DNA from: DAOTXK01 sp034435395
Lineage (GTDB): Bacteria > Chloroflexota > Anaerolineae > Aggregatilineales > Ch27
Length of the DNA stretch: 11,269 nucleotides
Assembly (NCBI GenBank): GCA_034435395.1
Contig: DAOTXK010000203.1
Coordinates: forward strand, 1-11,269
Direction of reading: 5' to 3'
A program made the translations under genes and the position numbers. The notes beneath the pieces were generated by a model, which saw only the letters and a list, made by a program, of their open reading frames with translations, was not told the DNA's origin and did no database searches. Below are positions 1 through 6,417 of the stretch, piece after piece; position 1 is the stretch's first letter, and the number at the start of each line of letters is the position of its first letter.

Positions 1-2
1 CG

Positions 3-983
3 CATGTGCACCGCTCCTTCCGGCAGGGGCGGACCCGGGTGCAGGTTTTGCAGGACATCAATCTCGCCGTGGGCGACAATGAAATCCTCTGCCTGGTGGG
101 GGAAAGCGGCTGCGGCAAGACCACGACCGGCAAGATCATGGCGGGCCTGCTCCCCCCGTCCGCCGGCGAGGTGATCTTCGAGGGGCGTCCCCTCAGCGCT
201 TATAAGGGCCAGGCGCGAACGGCAGCCCGCCGCGCCCTGCAGATCATCCACCAGGACCCCTTTGCCTCGCTGAACCCGGCGCATACGGTCGGCCAGATTC
301 TGAGCTTTCCGCTCCGGCGGCACCGGATGGCGGAGGGGCGGGGCGGCGTGCGGCGGCGAATCTGGGAGCTGCTCACCCTGGTCGACCTGACGCCCCCGGG
401 CGACATCGTGAACAAATTTCCCCACCAGCTCAGCGGCGGGCAGCGCCAGCGGGTCAGCGTGGCCCGCGCCCTCACCGTCAACCCCCGCCTGATCGTGGCC
501 GATGAGGCGGTGAGCATGGTCGATGTCAGCATACGGGTGAGCCTGCTCAAGATGTTGCACCGCCTGCGCGACGAATACGGCATCGCCATCGTGTTCATCA
601 CCCACGACCTGGCCCTGGCCAAGTACTTCGCGTGGGGAGGGCGTATCGCGGTCATGTACCTGGGGCGCGTGGTCGAGGTCGGCCCGACGCCCGATGTCAT
701 CGCCCGCCCGGCCCATCCCTATACCCGCGCCCTGATCTCGGCCATTCCCGAAGCCGACCCCGTCATCACGCGCACCAAACAGCGGATGCAACTGCGCAGC
801 GAGGACATCCCCAGCCTGCTGGAAGTTCCGGCTGGGTGCGCGTTTCATCCCCGCTGCCCATTTTTTGTCGAGGGCGTCTGTGACCGGCAACTGCCGACGC
901 TGGAACAGGCTCCTCATAGCCGGCAGGTGGTGGCCTGCACGCCGTTGACACAGGGACAGGGACTGACCGAGCATGGATCGTAA
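3..983 (+). CDS. Oligopeptide/dipeptide ABC transporter ATP-binding protein (OppF/DppF type), 5' end cut off
   Basis: Cytoplasmic ATPase subunit that powers a peptide-type (Opp/Dpp) importer. The frame is open to the left edge. A GTG at position 6 is possible, but family members normally carry 10-20 more residues before this point, so the true start probably lies outside the window. Counting from that GTG, Walker A is GESGCGKTT (32-40), the Q-loop is Q83 in IHQDPFASLNP, the signature is LSGGQ (142-146), Walker B is LIVADE (162-167) and the H-loop is H200. The C-terminal oligopeptide-transporter extension (about 237-312) has HPYTRAL and four cysteines (C278, C284, C292, C311), the usual cysteine-rich tail of this subfamily. 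Oddity: the segment after Walker B reads AVSMVD where most relatives read PVSALD. Its last codons overlap the next gene by 11 bases. Family assignment is secure; substrate is unknown. Confidence 0.93.
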   Translation, partial: HVHRSFRQGRTRVQVLQDINLAVGDNEILCLVGESGCGKTTTGKIMAGLLPPSAGEVIFEGRPLSAYKGQARTAARRALQIIHQDPFASLNPAHTVGQILSFPLRRHRMAEGRGGVRRRIWELLTLVDLTPPGDIVNKFPHQLSGGQRQRVSVARALTVNPRLIVADEAVSMVDVSIRVSLLKMLHRLRDEYGIAIVFITHDLALAKYFAWGGRIAVMYLGRVVEVGPTPDVIARPAHPYTRALISAIPEADPVITRTKQRMQLRSEDIPSLLEVPAGCAFHPRCPFFVEGVCDRQLPTLEQAPHSRQVVACTPLTQGQGLTEHGS

Positions 984-1248
984 CGCGCTCCAGGGGTTCT
1001 TCCGCCTGGGCATGTTCATCGGCGGCTGCGGCCTGGTGATGGTCTTCCTGCAAAAGCCGGGCAGCGCCGAGTTCGTGCTCAGCGTGTGCAGCACCCTGAT
1101 CGGGGCGGCGATCATGCTGGGGGTCGTGCTGCTGATCCGGGCGGACTTCTTCGGCTGGCTGGTGCGGATGGCCGCCCGGCGCTCGCCGGAGGATGCCGGG
1201 CCGGGCGCTACCCCGGAAGATGGTCCCTTCAGCGGGCCGGAGGACTGA
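973..1248 (+). CDS. Small two-helix membrane protein of unknown function
   Basis: I do not recognise this 91-residue protein. It has two clear hydrophobic segments, about residues 9-27 (containing GMFIGGCGLVMVFL) and 35-56 (containing TLIGAAIMLGVVLL), joined by a short polar loop. A basic stretch follows, then a Pro/Gly/Glu-rich hydrophilic tail. The ATG lies inside the last codons of the upstream ABC ATPase, an 11-base overlap that implies translational coupling and co-transcription. An AGGGA lies about 12 bases upstream of the ATG, rather far for a good ribosome site. Two cysteines fall in or near the membrane segments. It may be an accessory to the transporter or simply the last gene of that operon. 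The gene is real on overlap and hydrophobicity grounds; its function is open. Confidence 0.7.
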   Translation: MDRNALQGFFRLGMFIGGCGLVMVFLQKPGSAEFVLSVCSTLIGAAIMLGVVLLIRADFFGWLVRMAARRSPEDAGPGATPEDGPFSGPED

Positions 1249-1279
1249 CTCCGCCCCCGGCGCTTCACCGGGATTGGTC

Positions 1280-2161
1280 TCACGAGTCGCCGATGATCGG
1301 GCCGAGCATCCCCTGGGCGGCGCGGAGCATGGCCCGCGCCTCGTCGGCGGTCACGCCGCGCCGGGCCATCACGATGGCCGGTTTGACCTGGTTCCCCGTT
1401 TGCGCCAGCAGCCGCCCGGCTTCGGCGTCGCTCACCCCGGCGACCGCCGATACGATCTGGCGCGCCCGCCGGGCGAGCTTCTGGTTGGTCACCTGGACAT
1501 CCACCATCAGGTTGCCATACACCTTACCCAGCCGGATCATGCTGGCCGTGCTTAACATATTGAGGATCATCTTCTGGGCTGTGCCAGCCTTCAGGCGCGT
1601 GGAACCGGCGATGACCTCCGGCCCCACCAGGGCGGCGATGCGGACCTGAGCCACGTCGAGCAGGGGGGCGGGGGCATTGCAGGCGATGGCCACGGTCGCC
1701 GCCCCGGCGGCCTGGGCGGCTTCCAACGCCCCGATCACGTAGGGCGTCCGTCCGCTGGCCGCGACCCCGACCACCGTGTCCCGCGCGGTCACGCCCAGCT
1801 GGCGTATGGCCGCGCGCCCGGCCTCCGCGTTGTCTTCCGCCCCTTCCACCGCCCCGGTCAGCGCGGCCTGGCCCCCGGCGATGATGGCCTGCACCTGGCC
1901 GGGATCAGTGCTGAAGGTCGGCACACACTCCACCGCGTCCAGCAGGGCCAGCCGCCCACTGGTCCCGGCCCCGACATAAATCAGCCGCCCGCCGTCCCGA
2001 AGACGCTCGGCGATCATATCGACGGCCTGGGCGATATCCGGCAGGGCCGCCCGCACCGCTGCCGCGACCGTGGCATCCTCGTCATTCATAATGGTGAGGA
2101 TTTCCAGCGTGGAAAGCCGGTCAATGTGAGCCGAGCGGGGGTTTGGTTGTTCGGTCAGCAT
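1280..2161 (-). CDS. murQ: N-acetylmuramic acid 6-phosphate etherase (MurQ)
   Basis: Cytoplasmic enzyme that cleaves the lactyl ether of MurNAc-6-phosphate to give GlcNAc-6-phosphate and D-lactate, the committing step of MurNAc salvage. The 293 residues match the usual family length of about 300. The SIS domain shows the phosphosugar loop VGAGTSGRLALLDAVEC (63-79) with a family-conserved Glu at 78. It also has AVEGAEDN (104-111) holding the second conserved acidic region, ASGRTPYV (135-142), GPEVIAGSTRLKAGTAQK (180-197), and STASMIRLGKVYGNLMVDVQ (204-223). The C-terminal part is the usual small helical domain. The ATG is preceded by AAGGA in AAGGAAG at a good distance and lies 14 bases after the stop of the kinase gene, so it is the last gene of the minus-strand operon. 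The open frame continues upstream across the kinase gene, but that is a shadow. Confidence 0.97.
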   Translation of the reverse strand: MLTEQPNPRSAHIDRLSTLEILTIMNDEDATVAAAVRAALPDIAQAVDMIAERLRDGGRLIYVGAGTSGRLALLDAVECVPTFSTDPGQVQAIIAGGQAALTGAVEGAEDNAEAGRAAIRQLGVTARDTVVGVAASGRTPYVIGALEAAQAAGAATVAIACNAPAPLLDVAQVRIAALVGPEVIAGSTRLKAGTAQKMILNMLSTASMIRLGKVYGNLMVDVQVTNQKLARRARQIVSAVAGVSDAEAGRLLAQTGNQVKPAIVMARRGVTADEARAMLRAAQGMLGPIIGDS

Positions 2162-2175
2162 GAAAACAGCTTCCT

Positions 2176-3114
2176 TCAGCCCTCGACAGGATCGGATTCC
2201 CCATCCAACAATAACCGCGCCAGGATGGCCGCGCCAATGGCCGGCGGATGCCTGGGCAGCGGCGGCGCGGACAGACCCAGCCGGTCGCACAGGGCCTCGC
2301 TCAGCGGGTTGGGGGAGGTCAGCAGCCCGCCAGCAAAGGCCAGCCTGGGCCGGTCGATGCCCAGGCGGCGCGCCACCGTCAACGCGGCCTGAGCCAGCTC
2401 CTCCGCCGCCCGACTCACGATTTCCCCGGCCACCGCGTCGCCCGCCGCCGCCCCGGCCAGCACCAGCGGGGCCAGGTTCGCCACGTCGCGGGTGGGGACC
2501 GGGACGGAGCCGTAGAGCCAGGGGATCAGATCGCGGGGGGTCGCCAGTTGAAGGGCGTCCAGCAGGGCGCGGGTCAGCGCCGTGGCCGGGCCGCGGCCAT
2601 CCCCGGCGCGGACGACCGCCCGCAGCCCTTCCCTCCCGATCCAGTAGCCGCTTCCCTCGTCGCCGATCAGATAACCCCAGCCGCCGACCAGTGCCGACTG
2701 GCCAGCGGCGTTGACCCCGTAGGCCAGACTGCCGGTGCCGGACAGCACCAGCACCCCGCGCCGCTCGCCAAACGCCCCGACCAGCGCCGTTTCGTAGTCC
2801 GCGCTGGGCGCAACCCGCGCCCCAGGCAGGACCGCCCCCACCACCCCCCGCAGCCACGCCGCCGAATGCGCCTCCGCCGCCCCGGCCACGCCGATGCCCA
2901 CCGCCGCGATCTGATCTGGGGACAGGCCCGCCGCCTGCAACGCCTGGCGCATGGCGATCTGGATGGTCTGGGCCGCCGCCTCGCGCCCGACCACGCTGGG
3001 GTTGGCGGTCGGCCCCTCGCTCTGGCCGTGGATGGCCAGGTCCGGGGTGACGATGACCACGCGGACGGCGCTGCCGCCGCCGTCGATGCCCATCAGGTAA
3101 CGCGGGAGAGACAT
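2176..3114 (-). CDS. BadF/BadG/BcrA/BcrD-family amino-sugar kinase (GlcNAc kinase; MurNAc/GlcNAc kinase MurK possible)
   Basis: ATP-dependent 6-kinase of the ASKHA superfamily, 312 residues. Visible motifs are GIDGGGS (9-15, phosphate 1), TANPS (37-41, sugar-side Asn region), an Asp at 106 in the catalytic-base position before LSGTGSLAYG (124-133, phosphate 2), GGWGYLIGDEGSGYWIGREG (144-163), and AGGLL (261-265, adenosine). The GGWG...GDEGS block is characteristic of N-acetylglucosamine kinases. The clostridial MurK, which phosphorylates both MurNAc and GlcNAc, belongs to the same family, and the position between anmK and murQ makes that activity plausible. Sequence alone cannot separate the two. 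I chose the ATG 8 bases after the anmK stop, with AGG upstream. A GTG at 3135 would add seven residues and overlap anmK. Confidence 0.92.
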   Translation of the reverse strand: MSLPRYLMGIDGGGSAVRVVIVTPDLAIHGQSEGPTANPSVVGREAAAQTIQIAMRQALQAAGLSPDQIAAVGIGVAGAAEAHSAAWLRGVVGAVLPGARVAPSADYETALVGAFGERRGVLVLSGTGSLAYGVNAAGQSALVGGWGYLIGDEGSGYWIGREGLRAVVRAGDGRGPATALTRALLDALQLATPRDLIPWLYGSVPVPTRDVANLAPLVLAGAAAGDAVAGEIVSRAAEELAQAALTVARRLGIDRPRLAFAGGLLTSPNPLSEALCDRLGLSAPPLPRHPPAIGAAILARLLLDGESDPVEG

Positions 3115-3122
3115 GGGGCTGC

Positions 3123-4307
3123 CTAACCCGCGCACCAGGTGCGGCGCAGCAGGTCAACGTAGTTAGCGCCGGGGGTGATCTGGCCCAGCACCGCGCCATG
3201 CCGCGCGCCGGTCAGGGCGGGATGGGCACCGGGCCGGGCGTGCCAGGTCTCGTGCGCCAGCAGGGCGAACACCAGCGCCTCCTTGTGGTCGCTGTCCAGG
3301 CCGAGGTCCTCGTGCGTCAGGACGGCGGACGGTCGCAGCCGCGCGCGCAGCATCTCCACCAGGGCCGGATTACGCGCCCCGCCGCCGCCCAGGATGACCT
3401 CGGCGGGCAGGGCGGGGGCGAAGCGCCGGTAGGCATCGGCGATGCTGGCCGCCGTGAGCGCGGTCAGCGTGGCGATGATGTCCGCGTCATCCAGGCCGCG
3501 CGCCCGTCCCTCGGCTACCAGCCCTGCCCCCATCGGGGCCCCGAACAGCTCGCGCCCGGTGGTCTTGGGCGGGGAACGCCGGTAGTAGGGGTGGGCCAGC
3601 AGCGTTGGCAGCCAGGCTTCGTCGACCCGCCCTCGCCTGGCCAGCCGTCCGTCATGGTCGTAGCGCAACGCGCCGTCGGTGATCGCGCTGACCGCCGCGT
3701 CAATCAGGACATTACCGGGGCCGGTATCGAAGGCCAGGGGCGGGCTGTCCGGGTCGGAGAGCGGCGGCAGGAAGGTGACATTGCCGATCCCGCCGATGTT
3801 TTGCACGGCGCGCCACGCCGTGGGATGGCGGAGCAGCAGCCAGTCGGCGTAACTGGTCAGCGGCGCGCCCTGGCCCCCGGCGGCCACGTCGCGGGGGCGG
3901 AAGTTGCTAACCGTGGTGATACCGGTCCGTTCGGCGATCACGCTGGCTTCGGTGATCTGCAAGGTGGCGCTGACGCGCCCGTCCGGCTGGACCATGTGCC
4001 ACACCGTCTGCCCGTGCGATCCGATCAGGTCGACTTCGGCAGGGCGCAGCCCGGCCTGCGCGATCACGTGCCGGGCCGCGCGGGCAAAAGACTCCCCCAG
4101 TTCGGCGTTGAGCTGGCACAGGGCGTCCACCCGGCTGCGGTCGGGCAGGCAGGCTTCCAGGATACGCTGCTGAAATTCCGGCGGATACGGCTGCGTCGCC
4201 GCCGCCACGATCCGCGCCTGGAGGTGCGGGGGCGCGCCGGTGATCGCACACAGCGCCGCGTCGATGCCGTCCGCCGACGTGCCGGACATCAGTCCTATGA
4301 TCAACAT
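3123..4307 (-). CDS. anmK: Anhydro-N-acetylmuramic acid kinase (AnmK)
   Basis: Opens the 1,6-anhydro ring of anhydroMurNAc and phosphorylates it, giving MurNAc-6-phosphate for MurQ. The 394 residues are slightly longer than the usual 370 or so. Family motifs in order are GLMSGTSADGIDAAL (5-19), GSHGQTVWH (96-104), SNFRPRDVAAGGQGAPL (134-150), NIGGIGNVTFLP (170-181) and FDTGPGNVLIDA (193-204). D194 in the last of these corresponds to the catalytic Asp known in this family. Then come PPKTTGRELFG (246-256), LGGGGARNP (306-314), KEALVFALLAHE (342-353) and TGARHGAVLGQITPG (366-380). The start ATG overlaps the stop of the serine hydrolase gene by 7 bases, which implies translational coupling. Its substrate arises from lytic transglycosylases, so the cell makes or meets anhydro-muropeptides. 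Confidence 0.97.
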   Translation of the reverse strand: MLIIGLMSGTSADGIDAALCAITGAPPHLQARIVAAATQPYPPEFQQRILEACLPDRSRVDALCQLNAELGESFARAARHVIAQAGLRPAEVDLIGSHGQTVWHMVQPDGRVSATLQITEASVIAERTGITTVSNFRPRDVAAGGQGAPLTSYADWLLLRHPTAWRAVQNIGGIGNVTFLPPLSDPDSPPLAFDTGPGNVLIDAAVSAITDGALRYDHDGRLARRGRVDEAWLPTLLAHPYYRRSPPKTTGRELFGAPMGAGLVAEGRARGLDDADIIATLTALTAASIADAYRRFAPALPAEVILGGGGARNPALVEMLRARLRPSAVLTHEDLGLDSDHKEALVFALLAHETWHARPGAHPALTGARHGAVLGQITPGANYVDLLRRTWCAG

Positions 4308-5557
4308 GTCCCGTCCACCGCCTCGGCCAACAGGTCATGGGCGGCCCGCCGGAAGTCGTGGATGCCGGGTTTGTCCCGGCCCGGATACACACGGTTGGTC
4401 AGGCAGGCCACCACCAGCGCCCGGCGGGGATCGATCCACAGGGAGGTGCCGGTGAAGACGGTATGGCCGTAGGAGTCAGGGCTGAAGCGGTCCCCCGCCG
4501 AGGAATCTTCCGGCGCTTTGAGCATCCAGCCCAGCCCGCGCCGCATCCCGTCGGTGGCAGCGTGCTCCTGGGTGGCGGCCCGCATCACGTCCGGCGAGAT
4601 GCCCAGCCGGGGGTCGCGTTCCAGCCAGGCCTGGCCGAGCGCGGCCACGTCGCGGGCCGACCCAAACAGCCCAGCGTGCCCGGCGACCCCGCCCACGCCG
4701 CAGGCGTTCTCGTCGTGAACCTCCCCCCAGCAGCGGCGACCCCGCCAGGTCGGGTCGTTTTCGGTGGGGGGGATGGCCGTCCGCGCGCGCCCGTGCTGGA
4801 GCGGATTAAAGACCAGCGATTCCAGCCGGAGCGGTTCCAGCACCCGCTCGCGGATGACCACATCCAGCGCCCCCGGCGTGCCGTGCAGGCGGCTGACCGC
4901 CTCGCCGAGCAGCATGAACCCCAGGTCGCTGTAGCGCACCACCCCATCGCCCGGCTGGCCCACCAGGGGATAGGTACACAGCGCCCGCAGCGCGTTGGCC
5001 CAGCGCTCCTGGGGGGACACCAGGTCTGTCCGGTCGGGCGGCAGGGGGGCTGGCCCGGCGGCGTTAAACACGTCGCGCCAGGGAGCCAGGCCGGAGGTGT
5101 GGGTGAGCAACTGGCGAAACGTCACCCGGCTGGGATCGGCGGTCTGGCCGCGTAACGCGTCCGGCGTGGGCAGACGGGCTTTGGTGTGCGGGTCCTGGCC
5201 GCCGTCCAGCGGGCGCGGCCCCGATTCGCCAAACTCCGGCACCACATCCACCAGCCGGTCCTCCAGCGCCACGAGTCCCTGGCTGACCAGCGACAGAAAG
5301 GCGCTGGCGGTGAATAACTTACTGACGGAGGCCAGGTCGAAGAGCGAGTCAGGCTGTACCGGCAGCTGGCGGCTGTCCGGGTCGATCCAGCCCCAGGCTT
5401 CGTTCAGCCAGACCGCGCCGTCCCTGACCACCGTCAGCGCCAGGGCGGGGAAGGTGTCGCCCAGGTGACGCTGGACAACCGCCTCCAAGGCGCGGCGCGC
5501 GGCGGGGGACAGCCGGTCGATCTTCAGGTGTGACGACGTGTCATTGATATGAGACAA
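4301..5557 (-). CDS. Serine hydrolase of the beta-lactamase/class C PBP fold, AmiE-like MurNAc-peptide amidase candidate
   Basis: Predicted penicillin-binding-protein-fold hydrolase, 418 residues (PF00144 type). The SxxK motif is S77-V-S-K80, the Tyr motif is Y209-S-D, and the third-box region is GHTVFTGTS (364-372). HDENA...GGVAGHAGLFGSARDVA (from 281) is a block I associate with the serine hydrolases that accompany or are fused to NagZ in muropeptide recycling. Bacillus subtilis AmiE (YbbE), a MurNAc-L-alanine amidase, is to my knowledge of this fold. Being first in an operon with anmK, kinase and murQ fits an amidase that frees MurNAc sugars from peptides. No signal peptide is visible, so it likely acts in the cytoplasm. 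It starts at TTG: GGAGG sits 7 bases upstream and no ATG exists between the in-frame stop at 5594 and the conserved region. An esterase or D-aminopeptidase is the alternative. Confidence 0.87.
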   Translation of the reverse strand: MSHINDTSSHLKIDRLSPAARRALEAVVQRHLGDTFPALALTVVRDGAVWLNEAWGWIDPDSRQLPVQPDSLFDLASVSKLFTASAFLSLVSQGLVALEDRLVDVVPEFGESGPRPLDGGQDPHTKARLPTPDALRGQTADPSRVTFRQLLTHTSGLAPWRDVFNAAGPAPLPPDRTDLVSPQERWANALRALCTYPLVGQPGDGVVRYSDLGFMLLGEAVSRLHGTPGALDVVIRERVLEPLRLESLVFNPLQHGRARTAIPPTENDPTWRGRRCWGEVHDENACGVGGVAGHAGLFGSARDVAALGQAWLERDPRLGISPDVMRAATQEHAATDGMRRGLGWMLKAPEDSSAGDRFSPDSYGHTVFTGTSLWIDPRRALVVACLTNRVYPGRDKPGIHDFRRAAHDLLAEAVDGTC

Positions 5558-5564
5558 ATGGCAG

Positions 5565-5569
5565 CCTCC
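5565..5569 (-). promoter_or_regulatory. Strong Shine-Dalgarno site fixing the TTG start
   Basis: Read on the minus strand this is GGAGG, followed by a 7-base spacer and TTG at 5557-5555. It is among the best ribosome-binding sequences in the window and is the main reason to accept the non-ATG start of the serine hydrolase gene. Confidence 0.7.
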
Positions 5570-5592
5570 GGGATCGGTCGGCGCGCCCGCTG

Positions 5593-5622
5593 ATTATACT
5601 CCTGGTCGAGGGGGGTTGACAC
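5593..5622 (-). promoter_or_regulatory. Sigma-70-like promoter of the cell-wall salvage operon
   Basis: On the minus strand a perfect -10 TATAAT lies at 5598-5593. A -35-like GTGTCA (4 of 6 matches to TTGACA) lies at 5622-5617, giving an 18-base spacer. The predicted transcript starts near 5586 and has a leader of about 29 bases ending at the TTG start. No other comparable promoter is visible ahead of the three downstream genes, so all four are probably transcribed from here. Confidence 0.6.
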
Positions 5623-5745
5623 TTCCAAGTCGGCGGCGGGCGGGGGCGGACCCGGTCCGGCCAGGGATGGCGTAGGCTGGCTCGCGGGTGAATCGCGCCG
5701 CCTCCAGCCCGGACAATGATCAGGCGCTCAGGCCGCTGGTGGCTG
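5623..5745. other. Intergenic segment upstream of the divergent genes: G-rich run and a short palindrome
   Basis: This is the rest of the gap between the divergent serine hydrolase and acetyltransferase genes. It holds a plus-strand run of G tracts split by single C bases (5632-5649) and a 6-base inverted repeat with a 1-base centre, CGGACC-C-GGTCCG (5647-5659). The palindrome lies about 25 bases beyond the -35 of the minus-strand promoter, where a regulator could bind, but no regulator gene is visible. No open frame here looks like a gene. In GC-rich DNA both patterns may be chance. Confidence 0.3.
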
Positions 5746-5751
5746 TACAAT
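5746..5751 (+). promoter_or_regulatory. Possible -10 box for the acetyltransferase gene
   Basis: TACAAT matches the -10 consensus in 5 of 6 positions and lies about 55 bases before the chosen ATG. No recognisable -35 sits 16-18 bases upstream. If used, transcription would begin near 5758, downstream of the GTG at 5753, which favours the ATG at 5807 as the start. Confidence 0.35.
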
Positions 5752-5806
5752 CGTGTTCACCGCTGGCGCAGTCCGCGCGCCGGGCCACTACCGACAGGAA
5801 ACTGCC

Positions 5807-6286
5807 ATGTCCATGAGCACCATCCGCCCCCTGACCGCCGCCGATATCCCCCCCGCCGTGACGTGGGTGATCGATCAGCCGCTCTGGCGGCGCTACCGAC
5901 TGCGCTTCTCCCAGATGTGCGCCCTGATGGAACGGGCGCTGGCTCAGGAGCACATCCTGCTGGTCGCCGATGTGGCCGATGATCGCGCCTGTGGCCTGGC
6001 CTGGTGCATGCCGGAGGGCGCTTTCGGGCGCAGCGCGTACCTGCGGCTCATTGGCGTGCGGGAGGATCGGACCGGCCAGGGGATCGGCGCTGCATTGCTG
6101 GGGCGGACCGAGTCCCTGGCGGCCCGTCACTGCCGGGACCTGTTTCTGCTGGTCTCTGACTTTAACGTGGACGCCCAGCGCTTTTACCGGCGGCACGGTT
6201 ACGAGCAGGTGGGGGCGATACCCGGCTACGTGCTGCCGGACGTGACGGAACTGCTTTTTCACAAGCGTCTGCCGCCGGCATCTTGA
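5807..6286 (+). CDS. GNAT-family N-acetyltransferase
   Basis: Single-domain acetyl-CoA-dependent acyltransferase of 159 residues, the usual length for this family. The acetyl-CoA-binding motif A is seen around LRLIGVREDRTGQGIGAALL (79-98), with the pyrophosphate loop TGQGIG at 89-94. It is followed by the typical late strand-helix block LLVSDFNVDAQRFYRRHGYE (114-133). The start ATG at 5807 has AGGAA 6 bases upstream, and a GTG at 5753 would add 18 non-conserved residues. It is a lone gene between the divergent salvage operon and the transporter operon, with 131 bases before the latter. The acceptor (small amine, amino sugar, antibiotic or protein terminus) cannot be read from the sequence. 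Confidence 0.88.
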   Translation: MSMSTIRPLTAADIPPAVTWVIDQPLWRRYRLRFSQMCALMERALAQEHILLVADVADDRACGLAWCMPEGAFGRSAYLRLIGVREDRTGQGIGAALLGRTESLAARHCRDLFLLVSDFNVDAQRFYRRHGYEQVGAIPGYVLPDVTELLFHKRLPPAS

Positions 6287-6325
6287 GATTATTGGCCGGG
6301 ACAAGTGCGTTTCCCCATAAAACGA

Positions 6326-6334
6326 TGGTAAACT
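6326..6334 (+). promoter_or_regulatory. Extended -10 promoter candidate for the transporter operon
   Basis: TGGTAAACT, that is a TGn element followed by TAAACT (4 of 6), lies 83 bases before the ATG of the solute-binding protein. No good -35 is present, which is usual for extended -10 promoters. The same layout, TGGTATACT, recurs at 11145 before the last gene of the window. The predicted leader is about 75 bases, long enough for regulation, but I see no clear structure in it. Confidence 0.4.
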
Positions 6335-6417
6335 GGAAGTGCAGCATCCGCATCAACCCACCCAAGTGTTCCGACTTTTATGTGAATAGGCCTTCAGATT
6401 TGTAAGGAGAAATCGAT

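Noticed and set aside
1256..1272. Small stem CCCGG/CCGGG in the 31-base gap between the two convergent operons, a possible two-way terminator.
   Set aside because: Only 5 base pairs with a 7-base loop and no T run on either side; too weak to call.
3115..3135. A GTG start for the amino-sugar kinase at 3135.
   Set aside because: It would overlap anmK by 13 bases and add seven residues without family support; the ATG at 3114 leaves a normal N-terminus before GIDGGGS.
1280..3199. A single open frame of 639 codons on the minus strand that would fuse extra sequence to the N-terminus of MurQ.
   Set aside because: Only the last 293 codons match MurQ, starting at an ATG with a good ribosome site. 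The upstream part is Arg/Gly/Ala/Pro-rich shadow sequence lying over the kinase gene, as expected in GC-rich DNA.
3198..5155. Long plus-strand open frames (3198-4472 and 4337-5155) opposite anmK and the serine hydrolase.
   Set aside because: Their translations are low-complexity in Arg, Gly, Gln and Pro with no motif, while the minus strand carries full sets of conserved motifs.
5616..5621. A perfect TTGACA on the plus strand, which could be a -35 for a plus-strand promoter.
   Set aside because: The -10 position 17 bases downstream is pure G/C with nothing like TATAAT. The bases largely overlap the -35-like site of the minus-strand promoter.
5753..5806. A GTG start for the acetyltransferase at 5753.
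   Set aside because: It would add 18 non-conserved residues and lies next to the possible -10 box; the ATG at 5807 has a good ribosome site.
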